A stretch of 64,000 bases of DNA from Eleusine coracana subsp. coracana. Taxonomy: Eukaryota > Streptophyta > Magnoliopsida > Poales > Poaceae. The position numbers were made by a program, and so were the translations under genes. This document shows positions 33,671 to 44,856 of the stretch, in pieces. The notes under the pieces are model-generated. The model was not told the DNA's origin and ran no database searches. It saw nothing but the letters and a program-made list of their open reading frames with translations. Positions within the stretch are counted from its first letter, which is position 1; each line of letters opens with the position of its first letter. The DNA is taken from assembly GCA_032690845.1 (NCBI GenBank), contig CM064434.1:29905069-29969068 (forward strand), written 5' to 3'.

Positions 33671-34652
33671 TGCTTGCGGGTGGGCAACCCGGCTCGTTTA
33701 GTTAATTAATGCTAGCCAAAAGGGCAACCCGTAGTTTTTAATTTGCTTTCTTGTAATAAAAACAATCTCCCGAATAAAAGAATTAGAAAAAGTGTTTGCT
33801 TAATTCTTGTGTGCTCCTGCGTTGTCTGTTTATTTATGCAAAACTATATATATATATTGTAAACTAATGACACAGGAATAAAAGAAAAAGACCAAAAACA
33901 GGAAGGAACAGAGCTTGCGCCGATCGGCGCATTGATAACAAGTCAGGATAGAAGGCTGATGACGCCCAGAATGGAAGAGGAGCTGAAAGCCAACTAGCAC
34001 ATCAATTTTCAAATGAAGAACGACATCTAGCGAAGAAGCGAGGGGCCAGGAGCAAAAATGGACACCGCGCCGATCGGCACTGTCACCAGATGGGCCCCGC
34101 TTTGTGTGCTGGTGCTACAGGAACATTGGGAAGAGTGGATATTAGGTGAAAAAAATGAACACGAGGCATTAGGATCAGAGCCAGACCAGAAGACGAGATG
34201 GAAGGAACTTGCGCCGCTCGGCGCACTTCTGCGCCGATCGGCGCTGGTACCCATGCTGTGCCCAAATTGGCGAAATATTCGGCAGGCACTGATTCTTAGG
34301 AACAAGTATGATTTTTATGCAGGTTTCCAGTGTAGAGGAGACATGGAATTGAACAAAAGCTGAAAAAGAGACGGTGCGCCGATCGGTGCAGTCAATCAAG
34401 ACAACAGGATTCCGTGCTGCTCCCCGGCCAGCCAACATGGTGTACCAGGAAAAGACGAAAAGGATGGAAACAACGAAAGGGAGGAGAATCAGGAACCAGA
34501 GCGGTTAGAGGATTCAAAATTTGAAATGTGTCGATTGGCGCCGTGACCGCGCCGGTCGGCGCAACCCCAAATTTTGGAAATTTTTGGTGGGTCCTTCGCC
34601 AGGCGCCCCCAGTTCGGCACACCATCTCGTACATGTTCTGCATTCCTCGCAG
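33671..34652 (+). other. Element C spacer and leader of its ORF1-like gene
   Basis: Noncoding. It has perfect or near-perfect GCGCCGATCGGCGC palindromes at 33917-33930, 34067-34080, 34211-34224, 34231-34244 and 34376-34389, and weaker forms near 34531-34560. It also has two GGCAACCCG phrases at 33683-33730 that pair with the spacer left of D. Open frames here are made by the palindromes and are not supported. Confidence 0.65.
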
Positions 34653-35893
34653 ATGGATCATCTCCGCTCCTCCGTCGGCAAGTTGGGCAAGAGGCTGCAT
34701 CGGGGGAGCAGTTCTGGCGGTAGTGACGAATCGAGCGGTGACTCCTCGGCTAGGGGGGGGGGCTCTGGCACTGGTGATGACATGTCGTTGGGTGGTGCAT
34801 CCACCGGCTCGGTACTGGCAACATTTGAGATCTGCGCCCGCCAGTCCATCTCTGGTGCGCCCCTCCCGACGGGGCGTGCTACGAGGAGCCAAACGGCGGG
34901 AACCGTGGGGTTCCTAGATCACCGCCATCGCTGGCATTCGTGCCGCGCATGGTGGAGGAGGGCTTCACCCTCCTGAGCGCGGAGGAACAACAACACTACC
35001 TCGCGGTGAGGGGAAGGTTTGTCCCCAACTTTGACATGGACAAGACCTTCCTCACCACGATCGGCGTGTGGGAGGACATAAGTAGGATGCTAGACAACCT
35101 TGGCTGGGTGGACTTCATCCATCTCCCCATGGACTTCAGCATCGACATTGCCACCGATGTTGCCTCTACAATGAGGATCGGCTCCGACGACTACGGCAAT
35201 GATGCCATCAACTTCCGTGTCCACGACATTAGCTACATGGTGACCATGGAGGCGGCGGCTCAAGCCTTCGACTTTGACACCAATGCTGATGTGGCCGGCA
35301 TCTTGGGACATGGGCAGTTGAACTCCTTTTGCAGGCGGCTCTCGTTCGTCAAAGAGATGAAGCGCGACAACATCCGTTACCCGACCACTCAAATCTTCCA
35401 TCGGTGGTTGACGGTGCGCACATGCGACAAGGTTGACTCCAGCAACATCACCGATGCGGACTTGCGGTGGCTATTCAATGCCATCGTGAGCCCATCTCAC
35501 TACAACCCTACGTCCATTATGGTGCAGGGTTGGTTCGAGAAGAGGGGCAAGAAGAGCAAGAAGTTGGCCTTTGGGGGCTATCTTCAACGCCTGGCAGCCC
35601 ACGTCTGCGGCGACGACGGACCGAGAGGACGTGAAGACAAGTGGGAGCTCACGACAGAGATCGGCGAGAATATGACTCATGGCAATATTGTCATAGGAAG
35701 TGTTCGCGCCCGCTTCCATGTCGGTGACAACAACATTAGGTTCCCATGTGCTGAGCTAGGAGTTTTTCTCCCTCACAAGCTAGAGGGAGGAAATTGGCTT
35801 GAGGAAGGTCTTCTGGAGGGGGGTCGAGTTCTCAGGGACCGCCATGGGCGGATTCGACAACCGGCAACATCTACAGCAGCCTGCAGCGAGTAG
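34653..35893 (+). pseudogene. ATHILA ORF1-like protein of element C, frameshifted
   Basis: The ATG at 34653 opens a Ser/Gly-rich N-terminus (MDHLRSSVGKLGKRLHRGSS) with a G9 run near 34751. Around 34890-34910 the reading moves to the frame ending at 35893. The main part has FVPNFDMDKTFLTTIGVWED, NLGWVDFIHLP, MVTMEAAAQAFDFDT and the later GYLQRLAAHVCGDDG. It aligns in order with the element A protein at 1809-3298 and fits the ATHILA ORF1 family. Role unknown; it has been called env-like because of its place after pol. I see no transmembrane segment. The tail lacks the long coiled coil seen in A, unless it continues in the frame near 36066-36200 (HHIEHVEDAMSQWRNNHDTM). Confidence 0.7.
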
Positions 35894-37856
35894 AACTGAT
35901 GGGGGTCACGCCAAGAGCCTCAACAGTAAGAGACAGGGTGGAGCGACACAGCGGCGGTTCACAACCACTAGGCGTTGACTATAGGAACCAAGGACGGGTA
36001 CCTGTGGTGCCTCCGGTGCCCGGTGCAGACTTCTTCGTGCCCATGCAGGGTACCTCGACAACAACATGCATCACATCGAGCATGTGGAGGATGCAATGTC
36101 CCAATGGAGGAACAACCACGACACGATGGTTGAGGAGTTCGAGCGGCTCAAGGCGCGGTGCTATGGCTTTGATCAGCCACCGTCTCCACTCCGCTTGATT
36201 AGAGTGCCTAGAAGTGGGCATATGTATCGGTTTCCCAGTTTGTGTTTTCTTTATCTTTTGCAATCTTTTTCTTTATTTGCTTATGTGTGTGTGAGCGGGT
36301 TGGGGAACCATGTATCAGGTGTGTTTATTTTCATGCATGTGTGTTAGTAGTAGTTTTATTTTCATGCAAGTGTGTTAGTAATAGTTTTATTTTCATGCAT
36401 GTGTGTTAGTAGTAGTTTTATTTTAATGCAAGTGTGTGCGAAAATCATCACCATGTATTCAAGTTTTGATCTCAATATAATGGTGGCGGTTATGCTCTTT
36501 TAGAAGAATTGAATTACCTATTCTTTCTTGAAAAGTGTTGATGAAGATCGAATAATGCTGAGCACTGAATAAAAATTCGAACTTACACTTAATTATTATT
36601 CAGCAAATATTTCTTATGTGGAGCAATTATGAATACCCATGTGCTTCATTTGCATTGTTTAATTCGTGATGATAACTTAGTCCCAATCTTTTTATAAATA
36701 AATATTCATGTTGTGAACTTTGGAATTTATTATTTACAAGATCCTCACCAACCAATGCCATATTTTGAGCAGTACTCATGAATCTTTGATATGAAGATAA
36801 ACATTAAATTGATGGTTGAGTTCGGTTAGGATTTAATTCTTTTTGGTATGAACTTTACTAGGATGGCCAAATCCTTGTGTATCTTTTTAGCATTGAATTA
36901 CTCATGCAAATCTCCAATTCTGCTGAGTATTCTATTTTAAAAACAAAGTCTTATTGAGTATCATTCCTTGACCACATCCTATGTTCCTAGCTGTATTTGA
37001 ACTTTGAATAAATTTTGAAGCTAGATGAATCAAATACCAACAAAAGCTGGTGATTTTAGGTTGAGAGCTGATTGGTGCATCTGAGCTGATCGGCGCAGCA
37101 GAGAGCAAAATAAAAAAAAAAAGAGAAAAATGATAAAAAAAGAAGAAGAAGAGCAAAGCTCTGGTGTTTGCTAAGGGATAAGCAAAATTTTAAGTGTGTG
37201 TGTGGGGGGGTGGGTGGTATATGACATGCTTATTATCGAAATTCATTCTAATATAGTCATGAATCGTTCCAACCATGTCCAATCTGATAATGGGAGTTCG
37301 TTTTCTTCGAAAATCAAATTTTTGATGCACATGTCCACATATCCAAAGTGTGAGTCCTTTCTTAAATTTTCTTTGGCCATCTTGTTATGTTTTTGTAATT
37401 CCAATAAATAATAATCTCCTAGCTTTACAATATATTGTTGATTTATGTTTGCAATCCTTGAATTATCTCACCTAACTACTCATATAATCCTTACACTTAA
37501 TTATTTGATCATTATGATGTAGTATATAGGTTGAGTGATTCGAAAGATGAGTTATTGCCTTGGATTATTTGGAAGATAGATTCTCTATGTTCACAACAAT
37601 CTTTTAATTGATTTACATGTGTGGAAAAGTTATAATTTGTGAGTTGGATATGATATTTTGCTTTGGGGACAAACTTTGAGCTTTATGCCCATATTTGAAT
37701 TATTTTGCTGAATACCAAGAAATACACTACAATAGAACAATGCTCAACATTTGCTGATTTAAGATATCTTTCATGAATGTTCTTTTACTTTACTCGGGAA
37801 GAGAATGTTCTTTGATTTTTCGCTCTTTTACTTTACTCGGGAAGAGCAAAGGTTTA
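35894..37856 (+). other. Long 3' noncoding region of element C
   Basis: About 2 kb. The first 300 bases may hold a frameshifted C-terminus of the ORF1-like protein. It includes a 31-bp minisatellite at 36322-36440, A-rich runs near 37100-37150, and a near-duplicate phrase at 37780-37805 and 37822-37850 (CTTTACTCGGGAAGAG). Other open frames have no recognisable content. Confidence 0.6.
36322..36440 (+). repeat. 31-bp minisatellite, about 3.5 units
   Basis: The word TCATGCATG or TCATGCAAG recurs at 36331, 36362 and 36393, and as TAATGCAAG at 36424, each followed by TGTGTTAGTA. The spacing is exactly 31. Confidence 0.85.
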
Positions 37857-37869
37857 AGTGTGGGGGAAC
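37857..37869 (+). promoter_or_regulatory. Polypurine tract of element C
   Basis: AGTGTGGGGGAAC directly before the LTR start TGTTGAC. Confidence 0.8.
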
Positions 37870-39363
37870 TGTTGACACTTTCCTAGTGCCCCTTTTATAT
37901 GTGAATATCACCCCAAATAGAGTGTAATTGATACTAATTTAGGCCATTTACCTATGATATTACCTATATATTTGTATATGCGTTGTTTTTGAGCTTTATT
38001 GCAGAAACAGGTAAAATTGGCTATTAAAGTGATGCTGGACAAGACAGGAGTCCAGAACTGACTAAAAGCACTAAAGAAGCCCAGTGCGCCGATCGGCGCT
38101 AGCCCACGAGCCGATCAGTGCAAGGGTATTTTGGACCACAGAAGCGACCGAGGCCCATTCCGATGGAAGTTTATCTGATGTTTATGGAAGTCTATCTGTG
38201 CGCAAGACACTTGAAGATATTTGCTTAGAAGATTTATGAAACTTCAAGATCTCGACGTGCGGTACAAGACTTTATCTCGAAGGAAAAGGCCCACATGGCA
38301 GCTGTGGAAGACAGAGGAACCGACTCGGAGCAGAAACCAGAGAGAACACGGCTTGCGTCGATCGACACAATCCTACGCCAATCGGTGCAACCGACTTATT
38401 TGCTAGAAATCGAGTCCTTCACAGAGGGACAACAAATTCTTGAGTTAGAGCCACCGGGGCAATGCCCCATTAGAATAGATCTCTAGTTGAGTTTCAAGAA
38501 CCATTGGTGTAAGAGTTGTAACATCAAGGTAGGCCATCTCGACAGTGATGAATCTTACTCTATGTATCTCAAGGATGATTGAATATGTTGATGATGGTTT
38601 TGGTGATTTGTCTATCTTGATTCTATAATCATGCATGTGCTTATTCTCATTGCTTAGTTCTAGGCTAAGTAAGTTGACAATATCTTAATCGTGGTGATTA
38701 GGATAGTATTCAGACATTGTATTGATTATGGTTGCTTGATGATGCCGGTAGTGTGGTTTAGTGGTGACATCACTAAAGCTGCGCAATACTATTGGATAGT
38801 TGAGTAGGGTAAGATACTCGCGTGATTAAGTGTTGCTTCTAGACAGTGATAAATCAGGAGCCGCTCGGAATGCAGGGTGGTCTTATTCATTATAGATTTT
38901 CATTGATACATGAAATTATCCATTATGATATTGTTTAATTAGACTATCTGGTTATGATCTGACTAGTAGATATCTGGCTACTCACCGAATAGTTTTAGCT
39001 TTGGCTTTAGCTTTAGCTTTGACTTGCACTCTATTTCAACTTCGCTGGTGAACCGATCGTCTCAACACCTGCGCAGATCGGCTCAACAACTTAGATCCGC
39101 AACAGTGCCTATTGGCTCAAACCTGCGCTGATTGGCACAACAACAGAATTGCTGTCTGACGCACCTTTGCGCTGGCTAGTCTCGCCTTCATACAACCTAA
39201 ACTTGATAGTAGCCTTGATTAGATCTTTTGCTGTTAACTTAATTTAATTATCCCTAAGGTCTCAGTGGTTTGATAATACCTTGGAATACTCTAAGGGAAA
39301 AAGTGCTACAACTTTACACCGTCCTCTTGCGGTATATTAGTGGGTGCGTAGTAACGACCAATA
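37870..39363 (+). repeat. 3' LTR of element C
   Basis: 1494 bases, TGTTGA to CCAATA, homologous along its length to 14391-15881. A deletion of about 60 bases near 38420 removes the TATA-like box. Some palindromes have decayed (GATCAGTGC near 38110). Confidence 0.94.
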
Positions 39364-39368
39364 GTAGT
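39364..39368. repeat. Right target site duplication of element C
   Basis: GTAGT, identical to 14386-14390. Confidence 0.93.
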
Positions 39369-39779
39369 CGACGGAGAATCCCGGCGAGCCTTATCCCCTT
39401 CCTGGCATGCCAACCGTCGAAGCTTGATCTCGGCAGTAAATATATAAGGCTACGTCGAAACTAAGAACTACGATGGTAACACAAGATGCCGAGTTATACA
39501 TGTTCGGGCCCTCTCGATGAGAGTAAAAACCCTACGTCCTGTGTTATGTGGTTTGTATTGCTTGTAGTGTTGTGTCCCTCGATGGGGGTACCTTGCCGCC
39601 ATATATATCCGGCCAGTAAGGGGGTACATGAAGAGTCCTACTCGTAATCTACATGGATATACATAGAAAGTCTATCTCTAACTGCCTTGTGATCCAAGCC
39701 GACTCGGTCGGCTTCCTTGTTGATAAAGTACCCGGACAGCTACGGACTTAAGCATATCAATGGATACCCGTATCGCAAG
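39369..39779 (-). repeat. Element B leader, primer site and inner end of its 5' LTR
   Basis: On the minus strand this reads into the B gag ATG across the C insertion. TTGGCATGCCAGGAAGGGGA at 39394-39413 resembles the Tat primer region TTGGCGCGCCAGGTAGGGG. The sequence beyond 39414 has the familiar LTR phrase GGACGTAGGGTTTTTACTC near 39519-39537 and a TATA-like ATATATAT at 39601-39608. I therefore read 39414 onward as the 5' LTR of B. Its outer edge is not resolved. Confidence 0.65.
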
Positions 39780-40675
39780 TATCCCACATGCCTGATTGTT
39801 TTAACTTGTCTTATCTGCACTTCGTTGGTTCTAGCCAGTGATACAGTGGTCATGGAGTATAACGATATTGGACAAGCCATTTGGCGACAATATGATGTCT
39901 CATGGTATCTCCATTCTTTATCCAAACTCGATAGTTCTTATTGGTGATACAGTGTCTATCAAGCATGATGACATTGTATTAGCATCTCATAAGGCCTCAT
40001 GTCATGGATGTCATAGTTTGGCCTGATTGTTTTGACTCACCTTGTCATTACATAATTGGTTCTAGCCGGTGACAGAATGACCATCGAGTATAACGACATT
40101 GGATGAGACATTAGGCGATGATATGATGTCTCACGGTAGCTCCATTTCTTGTGCATACTCGATAGTTCTCACTGGTGATACAATGTCTATTGAGCATGAT
40201 GACATTGAATGAGCATCTCGTAAGGCATCATGTCATCGACATCACAGTTTGGCCCAATTGTTTTGACTTGCCATATCTGTACTTCGTTGGTACTAGCCGG
40301 TGATACGGTAGCCATAGAGTACAACGACATTGGATGATCCATTAGTTGATGATATGGTGTCTCATGGTAGCTCCATTCCTTATCCATACTCGATAGTTCG
40401 ACCTGGTTATACGGTGTCTATTGAGCATGATGACATTGAATGAGCATCTCGTAAGGCCTCATCTCAATGACATAGTAGTTTGGCCCAATTTTTTCGACTC
40501 GCCTTGTATATACTTCATTGGTTCTTGCCAGTGATACGGTGACCATCAAGTATAACGACATTGGACGAGCCATTAGCCGACGATATGATGTCTCATGGTA
40601 GCTCCATTCCTTGTCTATACTTGATAGTTTTTGCTGGTGATATGATGTCTATTGAGCACGATGACATTAAATGAG
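39780..40675. repeat. 231-bp tandem array, about 3.8 units
   Basis: GGTTCTAGCC or a close form starts at 39827, 40058, 40289 and 40520, an exact spacing of 231. Each unit contains two diverged halves of about 115 bases: GGTGATACGGT followed by GTATAACGACATTGG in one half and by GAGCATGATGACATTG in the other. The array may belong to the LTR of B or to the LTR of E; neither partner LTR is available in the window to decide. Confidence 0.9.
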
Positions 40676-41539
40676 ATTCAATTTCATGCTCAAGATCTTC
40701 CTCTCTCCCTAAATCCGAAATTTCTCTTTTTCCCTATTTTCAGAGCTATTTTTGTTGGAATTTTAAATCTCATTTTTGGTTGAGTTTTTGGGGCGGATTT
40801 CATGGTAAACATGGTGCTATGACAACCTAGAACAAATCTCCATAGGTCCTTGACCAAATCAAGAGGTCTAGCATCTTCGATTTGAAAGATTTCTCAAGTT
40901 TCCTCTTTTTGGTGTTCTTGACACAAGATCTGAAATTCGTGATGATTCTTGAGCTATTTGAGTTGAATTTGTTGGAATAGGGTCGTGATGTGTTGAGGAT
41001 TCTCTGGTCCAAAAATCGCAAGTTTTGGAGATCATTTGGTTCAGTTTTGGAGAGATTTGGAGTAAAATTGTGACAGTTTGTTGTTCTATCAGGGGTCGAT
41101 CGGCACAGCTGATCGCCTGGACCGGCACTACTGGTGGGTCAGGACCCGGTTAGCACTACTGATGTCACAACTGGCACTGCCGGTGGCTTGGGTATGAACC
41201 CCGCATCAGCACTGTCGATGGACATGATCGGCACTGCCGATAGTGCCAATCGGCACTACCGATGCCTGTGATCGGCACTGTCGATGGTCGTCCAGTGACT
41301 TGTTTTGAGTTCCTTTCTTGACTAGTTTGAGTTGTTGCTATTCTCCTTTGTTTCTATTGCATTCTACGGCTGTTGTTGATCACTCCTATGATTAGCACAT
41401 CACAAGTTGGTGTGTATAATCTTGGTGCTATGTTTTGGAGTTGGATTGGGTTGAATTTGGGACATAGGCCAAGTTCCTGTAAAGAATTTTAATTGGCTCC
41501 CATTCCCCCCCCCCCTCTGGTTGCCTTCTCGGTCCTTCA
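40676..41539 (+). repeat. 5' LTR of Copia element E, inner part
   Basis: The sequence ends CCTTCA at 41534-41539, three bases before an initiator-Met primer site. It contains a cluster of CGGCACT-CCGAT type near-palindromes at 41096-41290 and a C-rich run at 41505-41516. The outer edge is not identified. Confidence 0.6.
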
Positions 41540-41541
41540 AT

Positions 41542-41553
41542 TGGTATCATAGC
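41542..41553 (+). promoter_or_regulatory. Primer binding site of element E
   Basis: TGGTATCATAGC, one base from the standard initiator-Met site TGGTATCAGAGC. Confidence 0.8.
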
Positions 41554-41595
41554 TGGTTTGATAAGTAGTTGACCATTACTGGCTTTGTGATCCAA

Positions 41596-44000
41596 TGGTG
41601 ACATGGAGAAGCGTGTAATGAAGCTTTGGATGTTCGATGGAGAAGACCTTCCCCATTGGAAGCCATGAACCAAGGCTTGTCTCCTGAGTCAAAGACGTGC
41701 TATCTGGGACATCGTCGAGCAGGAATACAACATACCTACCAACTTCAATGTTGTGCCCATTGGTGTGGTAAACAAGTATGAAAACAACTCCAAAGCTGTC
41801 AATATTTTGCTCTTTGCTCTTGGTAGGAGTGAACATAATCGTGTTGCACATCTTAAAACTACACATCAATTTGGGAAAAGCTTTGCACGTACCATGAGGG
41901 CACCAATCAAGTCAAGTCTATGCGTAAGGATTCTTACAATAGACAGTACCAAACCTTTGCACAAAAACCTGGCGAGTCACTAGATGAAACTTTTTGTAGA
42001 TTTGAGGCAATTGTCTGCAACTTGAGGGCTTATGGTAATGTTGTGTACAATGATAATGATAGAGATATGCAACTGATGTACTCACTTGATGAAAATGTTT
42101 GCGGGGTGTTAAGATTGCTGCTTTAGAGGAAACTGCTAACTTCAATACCCTGAATTGTGAGCAACTATATAGCAAGCTGAAATCTCATGAACCGCCTAGG
42201 AAATCTGGTCTTAATGATGTTAATCCTGCTTCTAGCATGGCTTTGCTTTCTAGCTCTAAAAAGGGCAGTCACAATGGTGCTTCTTATGGAACTAACCCTC
42301 ACATGATAAGTCTTCCATGGAGTTTGCTTTATCTTCTCTTGTTGCAGCTTCCGATGAACAAATGGAGTGTATTCTTGACGAGGGGTTGTCCTTGCTCACA
42401 AGGAAATTCAGGAAGTTCTACAACAACCTCAAGAAGAGAAGAGGAGGTGGTTCAACAACATGCTTCAAGTGTGGTGACCCTGGACACTTCATTGTTGACT
42501 GCCCCAAGAAGAGGAACAAGGTCTGGTACCATGACAACAACTCTGAAGACTTTAAGAAGAAGTAGAACAACTTCTACATGAGAAGCAAGAACTCCAAGAA
42601 GTTCGCCAAGGCTGTCGCACTCGCCTGCGTTGCCACCTTGAGTGATGTTGACCTCACATCCAGTGAAGGCCTTACAAGTTTGAAGGAGGAGGTTGAGAAG
42701 CCACGAGTCAAGAGGAAGGACGACTTCACAGGTCTTTGCCTTATGGCAAAGATCGATCATGACACCAACTTTGGTTCCAACTCCGACACAAGCAAGGTAC
42801 CTCACACTCTTGACGAGCTCTCTTATGAGAGTGCTGATTATGAGATCACTGCGCTTAGATCTAAGCTTGCCATAGATGGCATTGTTGTTGAATGTGAGTC
42901 TTGTCAATTTGCGATGAATGATCTTGCACAAAAAGAAAGTGTGCATGCTCAAGTTGCTAGTCAGCTTGAGAGTGACCTGAAAGAGCTTGATGAATTCAAG
43001 GCTAGACCAACTCTTTTGGGTGCATGTCAGAAGTGCCCCAAGCTCACTAGTGAGTTGGAGGCTCAAACCATCAAAGTCAACGAGCTCGAGTCCAAGCTGC
43101 TACATGAGACTAGCTCGAAAGTTTTCCCACCACCATGTGTAGTGTGTGGCTTGCAATAGCTAGAGGGGAAAATAAGAACCTAGTCCAAGAAAATGACTAC
43201 CTCATCTCTCGTCTCCGAAGAACCCTAGTGAGTGAGGAGAAGATTGGGAATGACTGGGCAAGATTCAAAGAGAGTGCCAGCAGGTCAACCTACAACTTGG
43301 GCTTCGGATTTGAGAGGTGTGACAAAGATAGTGAAAATATGGGTAAGTTTGTTCCTAGCTCTAGCTGCAAGGATGAGGAACAATCCATCGAACTCACCGA
43401 CACATACTATCCACCAAACCTCAAACCCTCCTTCAACCAAAGCAAATAGAGAAGCCAAAACCCAAATCTCATGTGCAGGCAATGCCTAAACAAGAGAGAG
43501 TCTACATTTGCATGTTTTATGGTCGAAAGGGTCACTTGGATGAGTACTGTTATAGACGTAAGACGATTGGGAGGATGCAAGCTGAATTAACTAGAAATAT
43601 GCATCATGATTATTTTTTTGAATTTTAGCCTCGCTCTTTTTCTCGTGCCTATCAAGGATAGGGTCATTCCTCACATGGCTTTGATTCACAAAACAGAGGT
43701 TTTGCACAGCAGAGCTTTGGTGCCTGACGTTTTCCCCATCATTGTGAGCGTCGCTCGCGTGGATTTGGTTTTCACAAAGATGATTTTTATCCTCCTAACC
43801 CAAGGTTTGAGTCAAGATGCTTTGACAGGCCACATTTTTCCCATCATGGTTCTCATCGCACACGTCCAAATGATAATATGCAAAGAACTGTGATGACTAC
43901 TACCGGTCATATGGTGAAGTGCTGGATCCCCAAAAGCTTTCTTACTAACCCCAGCACTGAGCCATCGATCTTTCCTTTTTGTTCTTTATAGGAAGTAGGT
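41596..44000 (+). pseudogene. Gag of SIRE/Maximus-type Copia element E, many breaks
   Basis: The N-terminal Copia gag domain is seen in pieces: MKLWMFDGEDLPHWK near 41610-41665, YNRQYQTFAQKPGESLDETF near 41935, then ALEETANFNTLNCEQLYSK near 42120. A CCHC knuckle CFKCGDPGHFIVDC lies near 42462. After a TAG comes a long coiled-coil part with Cys pairs (42578-43159) and a second knuckle-like motif CMFYGRKGHLDEYC near 43508, where the second Cys is Tyr and a Phe precedes it. This long gag with a second finger is typical of SIRE/Maximus. Frames change at least near 41680, 41945, 42110 and 43450. Confidence 0.8.
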
Positions 44001-44475
44001 GGAGGCTTGGAGAACAGGTGGCTAATGGACTCCGGGTGTTTGCGCCACATGACCGGAGATGCAAAGTGGTTCTCCAGCCTCGCTCCCTTGAAGTGCCGGG
44101 AGTATGTGACTTTTGGAGATAACAACAGAGGGAGAGTGAAGGCAAGGGGCGCTGTAAAGATAAATGAAAAATTCACTCTCAAGGATGTTTGTTTGGTTGA
44201 GCATCTCGAGTACAATATTCTCTCTATCTCTCAGCTACTTGATGTTGATTTGGAAGTGCGCTTTAAAAAAATGCTTCTTGTGTTCTTGATTCGAATGGTT
44301 ATTTGGTTTGTGGGATTTCTAGCATTGGGAGAGTATTTTTGGCTAATTTTGCTATTTCTCCTGGTTCTCACAAGTGCTAGTTTGCTCAATCTTCTTCTGA
44401 GCTATGGAAATGGCATAGGAGACTATGTCACCTGAGCTTTGACTTGCTATGTCGCTTGAGTGGCCTAGGTTATCA
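44001..44475 (+). pseudogene. Copia protease and start of the pre-integrase domain, element E
   Basis: The motif RWLMDSGCLRHMTGD near 44016-44060 is the Copia protease active site (DSG kept). LKDVCLVEHLEYNILSISQL follows near 44180-44240. The pre-integrase domain is in pieces near 44402-44470 (LWKWHRRLCHLSFDLLC-like reading, broken by frame changes) and stops at about 44475, where unrelated sequence begins. Integrase is missing. Confidence 0.78.
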
Positions 44476-44856
44476 ACCGGTGTTACATGGTTGACCTCGC
44501 CGAGAAGGCTTATCCTTGCTTGCAAATCAAGAACACAAGCAAGAACAAAGAAGTATGCAACCAAATTTGCAAATATTTGATGAATCTCACAAGTTGGAGG
44601 CTTACAAACCGATGAAATGGCAAAATTGTAAGGACCGAGTCATATAGAGGGGGGGGGGGTGAATCAGGAACTCGCAATATGTACCAAATTTGCCAATTCC
44701 TAAAAAACCGACCACTCAAAACAATTCCTACACAATTCTAGTGATGATCACAATAGCAAGATAATGAACCTATGAAAGGAAAAAACAACCTAAGCATACT
44801 AGTGGATCACACAAGGCAATACAACTCCTATGCAAGCTAGTAACCAAAGATACGCA
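44476..44856 (-). repeat. Probable LTR fragment in reverse orientation
   Basis: On the minus strand the phrase CACCCCCCCCC then TCTATATGACTCGGTCC is like the LTR end of element E at 41500-41535 (CCCCCCCCCCTCTGG, then TCTCGGTCC). It is followed by GTTCTTGCTTGTGTTCTTG, a common LTR phrase. It lies between E and F, so F may have inserted into this LTR; the other part could be 55554-56515. No clear edges. Confidence 0.4.

Larger units (their letters stand above)
14391..39363 (+). mobile_element. Element C: non-autonomous Athila-like retrotransposon, split by element D
   Basis: LTRs at 14391-15881 and 37870-39363, a tRNA-Asp type primer site, gag, protease, an ATHILA ORF1-like gene, a long 3' region and a polypurine tract are all in order on the plus strand. 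Perfect GTAGT duplications bound it. Without D (18512-33665 plus its duplication) it is about 9.8 kb. The protease frame ends at 18364 and is followed at once by spacer sequence that resumes after D at 33671, so RT, RNase H and integrase were absent before D came in. LTRs differ by about 7% in the first 320 bases that I compared by eye. Confidence 0.93.

Noticed and set aside
34521..34976. Overlapping ORFs in two frames ahead of the element C ORF1-like gene
   Set aside because: One frame is the true Ser/Gly-rich N-terminus from the ATG at 34653; the other is a shadow in GC-rich sequence. The upstream part is made by palindromes.
41500..41520. C-run and G-run homopolymers (also near 44649) as possible sequencing or assembly artefacts
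   Set aside because: They fall at LTR ends where such runs are common in these Copia elements. Length may still be unreliable, but nothing more can be claimed.
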